Made by a program: the position numbers and the translations under genes. The notes under the pieces were generated by a model. That model was not told the DNA's origin and made no database searches. It worked only from the letters and a program-made list of their open reading frames with translations. Shown here piece by piece: positions 26,668 through 35,082 of a stretch of DNA of 64,000 nt. Each line of letters begins with the position of its first letter. Position 1 is the first letter of the stretch. Source of the stretch: Streptomyces deccanensis (GTDB lineage Bacteria > Actinomycetota > Actinomycetes > Streptomycetales > Streptomycetaceae); the NCBI RefSeq assembly GCF_022385335.1, contig NZ_CP092431.1, positions 5,270,001 through 5,334,000 of the forward strand, in the 5' to 3' direction.

Positions 26668-27501
26668 TCAGCCCGCGCCGTTCGGGTCGAAGGCGATGCC
26701 CGCGGGCTTGGCGCGGCTCAGCTCGGTGGCGAAGCGGCCGTCCTTCAGCGGGAAGTTGGCGTCGCCCCAGGTGGCGTTCTGCATCGTGCTCTGGAGGCTC
26801 GAGGTCCAGGTGTTGCTGGTGCCCGGGTAGCTGTTCCAGCTGACCAGGCCCGGGAAGTCCCAGCCGCCGTTGCCCCAGGCCTCCGCCGTCTCACCGGACT
26901 TGGCGAAGCGGAAGGCGTGGGTCAGCGCGCCGTCCTTGTGGTAGACGACCTTCAGCCGGACCCCGTCCTTCGGGACCGAGGCGAACGTGGTGGTGGAGTA
27001 GCCGCCGTGCGCGGAGACGGACACGTACTCCGGCGTGCTCGCGCCCTGCCGCACCCAGACCACCGCGGCCTCCCAGTCGTGCCGGTGCGAGGTGGCCGTG
27101 CAGTCGGCACAGCTCATGTCCTTCTCGAAGTACAGGGTGTAGACGATGGCGCACCACCCGTTGTTGCACTTCGCGCGCGAGTACGTGTTGGCCTTGCCGA
27201 GGTGGTCCGAGCGGCACTGCCCGGTGACCGGACCGCTGTCGTCGAGACCGCCGTTGAGGGCGCCGCTCGCGTTGATCGCCGCCGCCGGGAAGCAGCTGTC
27301 GGAGTCGTAGTCGAAGACCGGCTGGAACGTCTTCTGGAACGAGGTCGTGCTCTCGTTCAGCGGGGTCAGCACGCCCGCGTGCGCGCTGCCGGTGAACCCG
27401 ATGGTGAGGGCGACGGCGCTGCCCGCGACCGCCGCGGCCCTGCCGAGACGGGCGAGGCGCGAACGCACGGACTCCGTGGACCTGTTCGTGGCGTGGGACA
27501 T
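26668..27501 (-). CDS. NPP1/NLP-family secreted protein (necrosis- and ethylene-inducing-like)
   Basis: 277 residues. The Sec signal ends near residue 42 (VALTIGFTGSAHA). The NPP1 domain covers the rest. It contains the family core heptapeptide, here SHRHDWE at residues 138-144 (consensus GHRHDWE), which in known NLPs binds the metal and the plant sphingolipid head group. Surrounding conserved parts are FDYDSDSCFPAAAIN (63-77), YTLYFEKDM (121-129), the WEAAVVW strand and a C-terminal NATWGDANFPL. Cysteine pairs CADC and CNNGWC are present. The length matches bacterial NLPs. ATG 27499-27501 is used, although no strong Shine-Dalgarno is seen. Plant-cell activity is known for the family but not shown here. 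Confidence 0.9.
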   Translation of the reverse strand: MSHATNRSTESVRSRLARLGRAAAVAGSAVALTIGFTGSAHAGVLTPLNESTTSFQKTFQPVFDYDSDSCFPAAAINASGALNGGLDDSGPVTGQCRSDHLGKANTYSRAKCNNGWCAIVYTLYFEKDMSCADCTATSHRHDWEAAVVWVRQGASTPEYVSVSAHGGYSTTTFASVPKDGVRLKVVYHKDGALTHAFRFAKSGETAEAWGNGGWDFPGLVSWNSYPGTSNTWTSSLQSTMQNATWGDANFPLKDGRFATELSRAKPAGIAFDPNGAG

Positions 27502-27749
27502 CAGCGGTTTCTCCACTCGGCTCAGCGTGGGGGGCGCCGGTGATCCGGCTCTGCGGAACCGAGGCTGGCAAGCGGAAAGTTGATCGGCACCTCCTCCCAC
27601 CGGGGCAATCAACTCGGCGCCCCGCTTCCGAGTTGTTCGGCCCGGCGTACGACGGCTGTCATCAACACCACACTTCGCGCGCCCAGGGTTACGCGTGTCC
27701 ACCTGCGTACGTATGGTGAGCGCCGCCTGAACCGGAAGCGGGTGATCCT

Positions 27750-30700
27750 GTGGGGCGTCCCGAAAGACCGTTGGACCCGGCGGCGGGGCCCGTGCAGCGC
27801 CTCGCCCACGAACTGCGGGAGCTGCGCCGGGCGGCGGGCGGCCCGTCCTACCGGGCGATGGCCGAGGACGCCGGCTTCTCCGCGACGACCCTCTCCCAGG
27901 CGGCGGCCGGTGAACGGCTGCCCTCCCTCGCCGTCGTCCAGGGCTATGTCCGGGCCTGCGGCGGCGATCCGGCCGACTGGGAGCCGCGCTGGAAGGAGGC
28001 CGACGCCGCGGCCGGCGCGGCCGCCGTGGAGGACGGCGGCGACCACCCGGCGCCGTACCGGGGCCTCGCCCGCTTCGAACCCGACGACCACGCGCTGTTC
28101 TTCGGCCGCGACCGGCTGGTGGAGGAGCTGTGCGACCTGGTCGACGCCCACCGCTTCGCGGCTGTCTTCGGCGCCTCCGGCAGCGGCAAGTCGTCGTTGC
28201 TGCGCGCCGGTTTCCTGCCCCGGCTGCGCGAGCGGATCGCCCGGCAGGAGCGCGTGCCCGCGCTGCGGGTCCTCACCCCGGGCGCCCGCCCGGCCGAGAC
28301 GTACGGCCACCTGCTGACCGTGGCCGACGGCGAACCGGACAGCTGGGTCGTGGTCGACCAGTTCGAGGAGGTGTTCACCCTCTGCCGGGACGAGACCGAA
28401 CGGGCCCGCTTCCTCGACCTCCTCCTCACCGCCCGCGACCCCGGCTCCCGCCTCCGGGTCCTCATCGCCGTACGCGCCGACTTCCACGCCCGCTGCGCCG
28501 AACACCCCGGCCTCGCCGAGGTCCTGCGCCACGCCGGGCTGCCCGTCGGCCCGATGACCGCCGACGAACTGCGCGAGGCGGTGGTACGGCCCGCGCAGGC
28601 TGCCGGACTCCTGGTGGAACGGTCCCTCGCCGCCACGGTCGTCGAGGAGGTCCAGGGCCGCCCCGGCGCGCTGCCCATGCTGTCGCACGCCCTGCTGGAG
28701 ACCTGGCGCCGCCGCCGGGGCCGCATGCTCACGGCCGCCGCGTACGAGGCGGCCGGTGGTCTCAACGCCGCGATCGCGGCGAGCGCGGAGGCCGTCTACG
28801 GCGAACTGTCCGCGCCGCAGGCCGTCGCCGCCCGGCAGTTGCTGCTGCGGCTGGTCGAACCGGGACGGGGCACCGTCGACACCGGGCGCCCATTGACCCG
28901 GGACGAACTCTCCGAGTGCTCCCACCCCGACACCCCCGTGGTCGCGGAACGGCTCGCCCGCGCCCGGCTGCTGACCGTCGACGAGGAGGGCGTCCGCCTC
29001 GCCCACGAGTCGCTGATCGGCTGCTGGCCCCGGCTGCACGGCTGGATCGACCAGGACCGCGAACGGCTGCGCCACCACCGGCAGCTCACCGAGGCCACCC
29101 GCGCCTGGCTGGAGCACGACCGCGACCCCGGCACGCTCTACCGGGGCACCCGGCTGGCCCGGGCCGAGGAGGTGTTCCCCGGCCACGCCCGTGACCTCGC
29201 GCTCACCGAGGCCGAACGGGCCTTCCTCACCGCCGCGTTCGACGTCCGGGAGACCGAGCGGCGCGCCGCCGGCCGCGCCACGCGCCGCGCCCGGGCCCTG
29301 GTGGGCGCGCTCTCCGCGGTGCTCGCGGTGGCGCTCGTCGCCGGGCTCGCGGCCTGGCGGCAGCGCGATGACAACGTTCTCCAGCGCACGCAGAACACCG
29401 CGCGCCGGGTCGCCGCCGTCGCGGACGGCCTGCGCACCACCGATCCGCGCGCCGCGCTCCTCCTCGGCGTCGCCGCCTGGCGCATCGCCCCGCTCCCGGA
29501 GACCCGCCGCGCGCTCCTCGGCTCCCTCGCCCAGCCCGAGGTGGACGCCTTCAGCGACCCCGCCTCCGGCTACCGCTCCCAGCGGTTCCTCGCCGACTCC
29601 GGCCGCACCCTCCTCAGCGTCGACGACCGCACCTGGCAGACCTGGGACCTCGCCACCCGCCGCACCACCGCGTCCGGCCACCTCCCGCCCGGCGAGGTCC
29701 TGGCGGCGGGCCCCGACGCCCGCGTCCTCGCGATCTCGACGACGCGGGGGGCGGGGGACGGCGACGCGCACGGCGTGGTCCGGCTGTGGGACGTGCGCGC
29801 CGGCCGGTGGACCGGGGGAACGCCGCTGCGGCCGTCGGGCGGGGAGGGGACGGGGATCGCGTTCGGAGCGAGCGGGGGGAGTCATGTGGTGGGGGAGGGG
29901 GCGGGTGGTTCGGGGGCGGACGGGGCGGTCGGTGGGCGGGTGCGGGTACGGTCCGTCGTGGACGGGGCCGTGTTGTTCGAGGCGCGCGGGGTCACGCCGG
30001 CGAACGTGGCGCCCGACGGGGACGACCGGCGGGTGGTCGTGTGCCCGGCGGGGAAGGCGCCGCGCGTGCTGGAGGTCAACGGGGGGCGGGTGGTGCGCGG
30101 CTCCTGGGAACGGGAGCGCGGGGTCTGCGGCGCCGACTCGGCGGTGGTGTTCGGCACCGACGACCAGTTCGCGGTCGTGGCCGGTGGCGAGGTACGGGTG
30201 TGGGACGCCGGGACCGGCACCCGGGTGGCCGTCCTACGGGACCCCGGCGTGCGGTACGCCACCTTCAGCCTGGACGGCGGCTTCCTGGCGACCGCCGGTT
30301 CCGCCGACGAACTCCGGGTGTGGCGGCTGTCGTCACCGGCCGCCCCCGTCCTGCGGCACCCCCTCAACAACCAGCACCTGGACGGCGGCCTCGCCTGGGA
30401 CCCGGGAACGCCCGTCCTGCGGTACCTGGAGGGCGGCACGGCCCACACCCTCGACCTCACCACCACGGTCACCGAGGCCTGGCGCGACCGCCCCGTGGAC
30501 GGGGTCCTGCTGAGCCCGGACGGCCGCGTGTACGCGACGGCCACCAGGACGGGGCGGAGCCTGGCGCTCGGCACCGGCGGCGGCACCGGCGCGGACGAAG
30601 GCTCCGGATTCCGCTTCGAACTCCGCGACACCCGCGACGGCCGCCTGATCCGCACCCTGCCGTCCTCTCCCTCTCCCTCTCCCTCCCCCTCGCCCTCCCC

Positions 30701-31661
30701 CTCGCCCGCTCCCCCGGCTCCGGCCGCCGTCGCGTCTCCGGTCGGCTCCCCCCAGAGGCTCGCGCCGGCCGACACCGTCCCCAGGATGGCGTTCAGCCCC
30801 GACGGCGGCCGGTTCGTCTACGGCGTCACCGGCCCCGGTGCGCGGGGCGCGTCGCAGTGGTTCACCGTCTGGGACGTGGCCCGGGGCCGCGCACAGAGCG
30901 TGCTGGACCTGGGCCGTACCCGGTCCGGCACCGAGGTGACGGCGCTGGCCGTGACCCCCGACGGCCGCACCCTCTTCACCACCCGGACCCCGGTCGACGG
31001 CGAGCCGGGCAACGAGCAGTGGAACACCGAGACCCGCGGCCGCGTCGACACCCTCACCGGACCGGACCTGGGCGGCGCCCGTCTCGCGCTCAGCCCCCGC
31101 GACGAACTGGTCGTCGGCGACAACCGGGTGGCGCGCGGCGGCACCGGGGGGAGCGTCGCGCTGGACCTCGTCCAGGGCGACCACATCAGCGCGCTGGCGT
31201 TCAGCCCCGACGGGAGCCGGGTGGCCGCGGGCGACCGCACCGGCCGGGTCGCGTTGTGGGACGGGGATCTGCACCGCCGGGCCGGGGTCCTGCGCAACGT
31301 CTTCCCGGCCCCGCTCGGCGGCGGCACCCCGGAGGCCGTCAGCGCCCTGGCCCTCAGCCCTGACGGCCACACCCTCGCCGTGGGCGGCGACGCCGGCACC
31401 GTCCAGCTCTGGGACACCACCACCCAACAGCCCCTGGGCGGACCGCTCCCCTCCCCCGGCGAGCGCATCGCGTCACTCGCCTTCAGCCCCGACAACACGA
31501 CCCTCTACGCCGGCGGCGCCCACGTCCCCCTCCTCCGCCACACGGTCGCCCCGAGCCGCACCGTCGACCAGGTCTGCGCCCGCGCCGGGAACGAGGACCT
31601 GTCGAGGGGCGAGTGGGACACGTACGTACCGGACGCGCCGTACCGAAAGGTATGCGGCTGA
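27750..31661 (+). CDS. XRE-nSTAND1-WD40 signal-transduction ATPase
   Basis: 1303 residues. N-terminal helix-turn-helix of XRE type (residues 10-75: SYRAMAEDAGFSATTLSQAAAGERLPSL). An nSTAND1 NTPase starts at PYRGLARFEPDDHALFFGRDRLVEEL (about 100-125) with Walker A GASGSGKSS (about 140-148) and Walker B WVVVDQFEE (about 198-206); an LRVLIAVRADFHARC sensor segment follows. A transmembrane helix lies at about 515-537 (ALVGALSAVLAVALVAGLAAW). The C-terminal half is a WD40 propeller (LAFSPDGSRVAAGDRTGRVALWD; LALSPDGHTLAVGGDAGTVQLWD) interrupted by a pure Ser-Pro linker near 970-990. Such proteins oligomerise on ligand binding, and related ones act in programmed cell death or phage defence. Start GTG 27750. 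It is a single gene. Confidence 0.9.
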   Translation: MGRPERPLDPAAGPVQRLAHELRELRRAAGGPSYRAMAEDAGFSATTLSQAAAGERLPSLAVVQGYVRACGGDPADWEPRWKEADAAAGAAAVEDGGDHPAPYRGLARFEPDDHALFFGRDRLVEELCDLVDAHRFAAVFGASGSGKSSLLRAGFLPRLRERIARQERVPALRVLTPGARPAETYGHLLTVADGEPDSWVVVDQFEEVFTLCRDETERARFLDLLLTARDPGSRLRVLIAVRADFHARCAEHPGLAEVLRHAGLPVGPMTADELREAVVRPAQAAGLLVERSLAATVVEEVQGRPGALPMLSHALLETWRRRRGRMLTAAAYEAAGGLNAAIAASAEAVYGELSAPQAVAARQLLLRLVEPGRGTVDTGRPLTRDELSECSHPDTPVVAERLARARLLTVDEEGVRLAHESLIGCWPRLHGWIDQDRERLRHHRQLTEATRAWLEHDRDPGTLYRGTRLARAEEVFPGHARDLALTEAERAFLTAAFDVRETERRAAGRATRRARALVGALSAVLAVALVAGLAAWRQRDDNVLQRTQNTARRVAAVADGLRTTDPRAALLLGVAAWRIAPLPETRRALLGSLAQPEVDAFSDPASGYRSQRFLADSGRTLLSVDDRTWQTWDLATRRTTASGHLPPGEVLAAGPDARVLAISTTRGAGDGDAHGVVRLWDVRAGRWTGGTPLRPSGGEGTGIAFGASGGSHVVGEGAGGSGADGAVGGRVRVRSVVDGAVLFEARGVTPANVAPDGDDRRVVVCPAGKAPRVLEVNGGRVVRGSWERERGVCGADSAVVFGTDDQFAVVAGGEVRVWDAGTGTRVAVLRDPGVRYATFSLDGGFLATAGSADELRVWRLSSPAAPVLRHPLNNQHLDGGLAWDPGTPVLRYLEGGTAHTLDLTTTVTEAWRDRPVDGVLLSPDGRVYATATRTGRSLALGTGGGTGADEGSGFRFELRDTRDGRLIRTLPSSPSPSPSPSPSPSPAPPAPAAVASPVGSPQRLAPADTVPRMAFSPDGGRFVYGVTGPGARGASQWFTVWDVARGRAQSVLDLGRTRSGTEVTALAVTPDGRTLFTTRTPVDGEPGNEQWNTETRGRVDTLTGPDLGGARLALSPRDELVVGDNRVARGGTGGSVALDLVQGDHISALAFSPDGSRVAAGDRTGRVALWDGDLHRRAGVLRNVFPAPLGGGTPEAVSALALSPDGHTLAVGGDAGTVQLWDTTTQQPLGGPLPSPGERIASLAFSPDNTTLYAGGAHVPLLRHTVAPSRTVDQVCARAGNEDLSRGEWDTYVPDAPYRKVCG

Positions 31662-31808
31662 GGGGCACGGCCGCACGGCCCCCCGGCGATCGAGGACGAT
31701 CCTCGTCGTCTGGAACGACGCCGACCGCGAGGGCGATGATGATGACGAGTTCGAGGACGAGTGACCCGGTACGGCCGAGGGCGGCGGCCGGGGTGAGGGG
31801 GGAGCGAC

Positions 31809-32576
31809 ATGCGTGAGGCCGTGGTCACGGACGCCGGGGACCGGATCCGTTGGGTCGAGCTGCCGGGGGAGGAGCCCTGCCGGGTGTATGTGCACGGGCT
31901 CGGGGCCACGTCGTCCGCGTACTTCACGGAGGTCGCGGTCCACCCCCTCCTCGTGGGGCGCCGCTCGCTGCTCGTCGACATGCTCGGGCACGGTGTCAGC
32001 GACCGCCCGACGGACTTCGACTACAGCCTGGAGGCCCACGCGGACGCGCTCGCCCGGGCCCTGACGGCGGCGGACGTCACCGGCGCCGAGTTGGTCGCGC
32101 ACAGCATGGGCGGCTCGGTGGGGATCGTGCTGGCGTCCCGGCACCCGGGGCTCGTGCGGAAGCTGGTGATGGTCGACTCCAACCTCGATCCGCTGGTGCC
32201 CACGCACGGGGTGGTCGGGAGCAACGGCATCGCGGCGTACACGGAGGAGGAGTTCCTCGCGGGCGGACGTGAGGAGTTCGCGGAGCTGGCCGGGGCCCAA
32301 TGGTGGGCGACGATGCGTTTGGCCGGCCCGCAGGCCCTGTACCGCAGCGCCGCGCGACTGGCCCAGGGGACCCGCCCGACCATGCGCGAGCTGCTGCTCG
32401 ACCTGAAGATCCCCCGCACCTACCTCCACCCCGAAGCCGCCGGCCCCGTCCCGGGCACCACCACCCTCACCGAAGCCGGCGTGACCGTCGTCCCCATCCC
32501 GGCCTGTGGCCACAACATCATGCTCGACAACCCGGAAGCATTCGCCCAAGCGACGGCGGCCGCCCTGGCCGACTGA
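31809..32576 (+). CDS. Alpha/beta hydrolase
   Basis: 255 residues. The oxyanion loop is VYVHGLGATSSAYF (27-40), nucleophile Ser99 is in LVAHSMGGSVG, and the catalytic His in IPACGHNIMLDNPEAF (about 237). The acidic member is probably in the DLKIPRTYLHPE region. The motif order is that of small esterase/lipase-type hydrolases. ATG 31809 is preceded by GGGGGAGCGAC. It follows the STAND gene by 148 bases in the same direction but is not obviously linked in function. Confidence 0.87.
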   Translation: MREAVVTDAGDRIRWVELPGEEPCRVYVHGLGATSSAYFTEVAVHPLLVGRRSLLVDMLGHGVSDRPTDFDYSLEAHADALARALTAADVTGAELVAHSMGGSVGIVLASRHPGLVRKLVMVDSNLDPLVPTHGVVGSNGIAAYTEEEFLAGGREEFAELAGAQWWATMRLAGPQALYRSAARLAQGTRPTMRELLLDLKIPRTYLHPEAAGPVPGTTTLTEAGVTVVPIPACGHNIMLDNPEAFAQATAAALAD

Positions 32577-32583
32577 GAAGCCC

Positions 32584-32646
32584 GCCCGCACAGAAACGTA
32601 ACAGCACGCTCGTTCGAGTGAACGGCTCCGGATTCCCTGTGCGGGC
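32584..32646. repeat. Long-loop inverted repeat after the hydrolase gene
   Basis: GCCCGCACAG (32584-32593) and CTGTGCGGGC (32637-32646) are perfect complements separated by 43 bases. The right arm lies 48 bases before the Uma2 gene start. It could be a terminator/attenuator or a regulatory site. Confidence 0.45.
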
Positions 32647-32693
32647 TTCCGGTCTACGCTGAGATGGTCGCGCTGAGCGAACGGAGGTCTGTC

Positions 32694-33335
32694 ATGGCGA
32701 CGGCGGAGCCGATCATCATGCCGGGGTATCAGGGCGAGTACATTTGCGGTCCCTACGACGATCCTGACGGCGAGTACGAGAGGCCCGTGCCCATGGGCGG
32801 CGTAAGCGTGGAGCAGGCCTTCGATGTGTTCAGTGCGGCGGCCCCCGAGGGTTGGCGCGTGGAGCTGATCGAAGGGGAGATCTGCGTGACACCTCCGGCC
32901 AACGGGGAGCACGAGGAGTTCGTTTCAGAACTCAGCGGGCAGGTCCGCGACCACGACAAGGCGTTGGGACGCTACACGGGCATCGGCTTGAGCGTCCCCG
33001 GAGCATCCGGTACCGGCAACGTGATTCCCGACATGGTTGTGGCTCCGAAAGGCAGCTTCCACGACGAGCAGGAGTGGCACGATCCCTCTGCTGTCCTTCT
33101 CGTGGCCGAGGTCACCTCGACCAGCACCGGGGACCGTGATCGCGAGACGAAGATCCTCGGCTACGCCCGCGCCGGTATCCCCGTCTACCTCCTCATCGAC
33201 CGCGAGGAAGCCGAGGTCACGGTGTTCTCGGAGCCGTCCGCCGACAGGTACGCGAAGGCGGTGAAGTGCAAGCTGGGCATGGTGGTACCCCTGCCCAGCC
33301 CCCTCGGCTTCGACCTGGACACCGCCGAGTTCTGA
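32694..33335 (+). CDS. Uma2-family endonuclease (PD-(D/E)XK fold)
   Basis: 213 residues. The Uma2 domain spans about 35-205: GWRVELIEGEICVTPPANGEHEEFVSEL opens it. The catalytic set is Asp in NVIPDMVVAPK, Glu in LLVAEVTS, and Lys in RETKILGYARAGIPVYLLIDRE, the best-conserved Uma2 segment. The first 30 residues are a short Pro/Gly-rich lead. ATG 32694 is chosen over an in-frame upstream ATG because ACGGAGG sits 7 bases before it. Uma2 genes are highly multiplied in Streptomyces and other bacteria; a link to mobile elements or nucleic-acid conflict is suspected but unproven. Confidence 0.9.
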   Translation: MATAEPIIMPGYQGEYICGPYDDPDGEYERPVPMGGVSVEQAFDVFSAAAPEGWRVELIEGEICVTPPANGEHEEFVSELSGQVRDHDKALGRYTGIGLSVPGASGTGNVIPDMVVAPKGSFHDEQEWHDPSAVLLVAEVTSTSTGDRDRETKILGYARAGIPVYLLIDREEAEVTVFSEPSADRYAKAVKCKLGMVVPLPSPLGFDLDTAEF

Positions 33336-33359
33336 GCCGACGCGGGACGACTCGCCCCG

Positions 33360-33458
33360 TCAGCGCGGGAACGCGTTGGCCGCTGTCATCAGGGCGGTGA
33401 TCGCGAGGAGCGCGGCGGCGACTGAGCGGGTGTGGCGGGTGAGCAGGTCTCGGATCAC
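33360..33458 (-). CDS. Short hydrophobic peptide gene divergent from an XRE-TPR regulator (candidate signal pro-peptide)
   Basis: A 32-codon frame from GTG 33456-33458 to TGA 33360-33362, with GGGAGG placed 5 bases before the start. The peptide is basic at the N-terminus (MIRDLLTRHTRS), then hydrophobic (VAAALLAITALMTA), and ends ANAFPR, so it reads like a short export signal with an AxA-type site followed by a tiny C-terminal product. It is divergent from an XRE-TPR regulator and separated from it by inverted repeats. In RRNPP systems (PlcR, NprR, Rgg) such peptides are exported, trimmed and re-imported to bind the regulator's TPR domain; this role is inference. It could instead be a small membrane protein. 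Confidence 0.55.
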   Translation of the reverse strand: MIRDLLTRHTRSVAAALLAITALMTAANAFPR

Positions 33459-33534
33459 GGGGACCTCCCAGCGGCGGCGACGGCGGCGGCGATGCGACAG
33501 GGGCTACGAGGGTGACCGGGTGGCTGACTCGTGA

Positions 33535-33562
33535 GTTAAGCGTGCTTAACGTGTCGCTTAAC
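33535..33562. promoter_or_regulatory. Palindrome plus third half-site in the peptide/XRE-TPR divergent region
   Basis: GTTAAGC (33535-33541) and GCTTAAC (33544-33550) form a perfect 7-bp inverted repeat around GT. A further GCTTAAC follows at 33556-33562. It lies about 75 bases before the peptide start and 90 bases before the regulator start. The AT-rich motif stands out in this genome and is a good candidate operator for the XRE domain protein. Confidence 0.65.
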
Positions 33563-33621
33563 GTAAGGCTTTGGCCTACCAACGGCAAGAGTGCGGTGGG
33601 GAGTTGGGTAAAAGGGCCGAT

Positions 33622-33647
33622 GTAAGCGGGGTTACTGGCATGCTTAC
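33622..33647 (+). promoter_or_regulatory. Inverted repeat directly before the XRE-TPR start codon
   Basis: GTAAGC (33622-33627) and GCTTAC (33642-33647) are complementary and resemble the GTTAAGC/GCTTAAC half-sites upstream. They end three bases before the ATG, a position suited to autorepression. Confidence 0.45.
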
Positions 33648-33650
33648 GTC

Positions 33651-35003
33651 ATGGCAGGCATGGCCGAGCGTGACGACCCCGAGGTCATCGGGCGCAGAGT
33701 GCAGCAACTGCGGACGGAACGGGGCCTCACACAGCGGCAGTTGGCGGAACCGGCGTACACCCCGGCGTACATCTCGACCCTGGAGGCCGGCCGGGTGCGC
33801 GCCTCGGAACCCGCGCTGCGGCATATCGCCGAACGGCTCGGCGTCGGCTACGAGGAACTCGCCACCGGCCGCCCCGAGGGCTACGCCACCGAGCTGCGGC
33901 TCCGGCTGACCGGCGCCCAGCGCACCCTCGCCAGCGGTGCCGGCGAGGCCGCCGCCGAGGGGTTCACGGCCGTCCTCGCCGAGGCGGAGAAGTACGGCCT
34001 GGTCGCCGAACAGGCCGACGCACTGCTCGGCCTCGGCGAATGCGCCCTGGAGACCGGCGACCTGGAGACCGCCCAGCTGCGGTTCGAGCAGGTCGAGCAG
34101 CGGCTCGGCGACGCCCCGCTGCCGGCCCGGGTCCCCGCCCTGCGCGGCCGCGCGACCGCCCACTACCTCGCCGGTGAACTCCGCTACTCCTGCTACCTGT
34201 ACGAGTCCACGCTCGACGAGCTGAACCGCAACGGCATGCACGACCCCGACGCCCTGCTGCTCCTCTACACCGGCGTCATCGCCCCCTACATGGACATGGG
34301 CGCCCACGCCCGCGCCGCCCAGGCCGCCGAGCTGGCCCTCGCGCTCGCCCCGCGGTCCGGCGACCCGGCCCTCGTCGCCCGTATGCACCGTTCGGTCGCC
34401 CGGACGATGATCGCCGAGGGGCGGATCGCCGAGGCCGACGCGTCCCTCGCCAAGGCCTCCGAGCTCTACCGGCAGCTCCAGATCCGCACCGAGCTGGCCA
34501 ACTGCCACTGGATGCGCGGCTACCTCCACGCCCAGAACGGCGACTACGCCCGCGCCGAGGAGGAGCTGCGCGAGGCCCGCCGCATGCTCTCCGCCAAGCG
34601 TGCCGCGCTCTACACCAGCCAGGTCGCCGTCGAACTCGCCGACGTCCTGCACCGCCGGGGCAAGTCCGAGGAGGCCGCCGAACTGCTCCGCGAGGTGCTC
34701 AGCGACCTCAGCTCCGAACGCGGCGCCCTGCACTCCGCCGCCGCGCACCGCCTCCTCGGCATCATCGCCGAGGACCGGCGGGACACGGACGCCGCCGAGG
34801 AACACTACGTACGGGCGCTGAGTTTGCTGGAGCGGGCCGGCGCCGCCGGTGACCTGGCCGACCTGTGCCGGCTGCTGGGCGATCTGTACCGCCGCACCGG
34901 CCGCGTGGAGGCCGCCCTCGACGCCTACCGCACGGGCCTCGGCCACCGCACGGCCCCCGGCACCACCACCCTCGGCCCGGCCCCCGCACAGCCGCCTCTT
35001 TGA
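33651..35003 (+). CDS. XRE-family regulator with C-terminal TPR repeats (RRNPP-like architecture)
   Basis: 450 residues. An N-terminal XRE helix-turn-helix (about 10-70: VIGRRVQQLRTERGLTQRQLAEPAYTPAYISTLEAGRVRASEPALRHIAERLGV) is followed by an all-helical region with eight or more TPR motifs to about residue 430 (EQADALLGLGECALETGDLETAQLRFEQVEQRLGD; LLGIIAEDRRDTDAAEEHYVRALSLLERAG; LCRLLGDLYRRTGRVEAALDAYRTGLG). HTH plus TPR is the architecture of RRNPP peptide receptors. I recall close relatives throughout Streptomyces with no assigned function. No strong ribosome binding site precedes ATG 33651; initiation at the ATG at 33660 or from a leaderless transcript is possible. Divergent from a short peptide gene. 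Confidence 0.88.
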   Translation: MAGMAERDDPEVIGRRVQQLRTERGLTQRQLAEPAYTPAYISTLEAGRVRASEPALRHIAERLGVGYEELATGRPEGYATELRLRLTGAQRTLASGAGEAAAEGFTAVLAEAEKYGLVAEQADALLGLGECALETGDLETAQLRFEQVEQRLGDAPLPARVPALRGRATAHYLAGELRYSCYLYESTLDELNRNGMHDPDALLLLYTGVIAPYMDMGAHARAAQAAELALALAPRSGDPALVARMHRSVARTMIAEGRIAEADASLAKASELYRQLQIRTELANCHWMRGYLHAQNGDYARAEEELREARRMLSAKRAALYTSQVAVELADVLHRRGKSEEAAELLREVLSDLSSERGALHSAAAHRLLGIIAEDRRDTDAAEEHYVRALSLLERAGAAGDLADLCRLLGDLYRRTGRVEAALDAYRTGLGHRTAPGTTTLGPAPAQPPL

Positions 35004-35082
35004 CGATTCCGGCCCCGCACAGCCCCGCTCCCTACCTACCGTGCACGGAGTGGAGAGCCCGGCAAGAAGCGGTGACCGTGCC

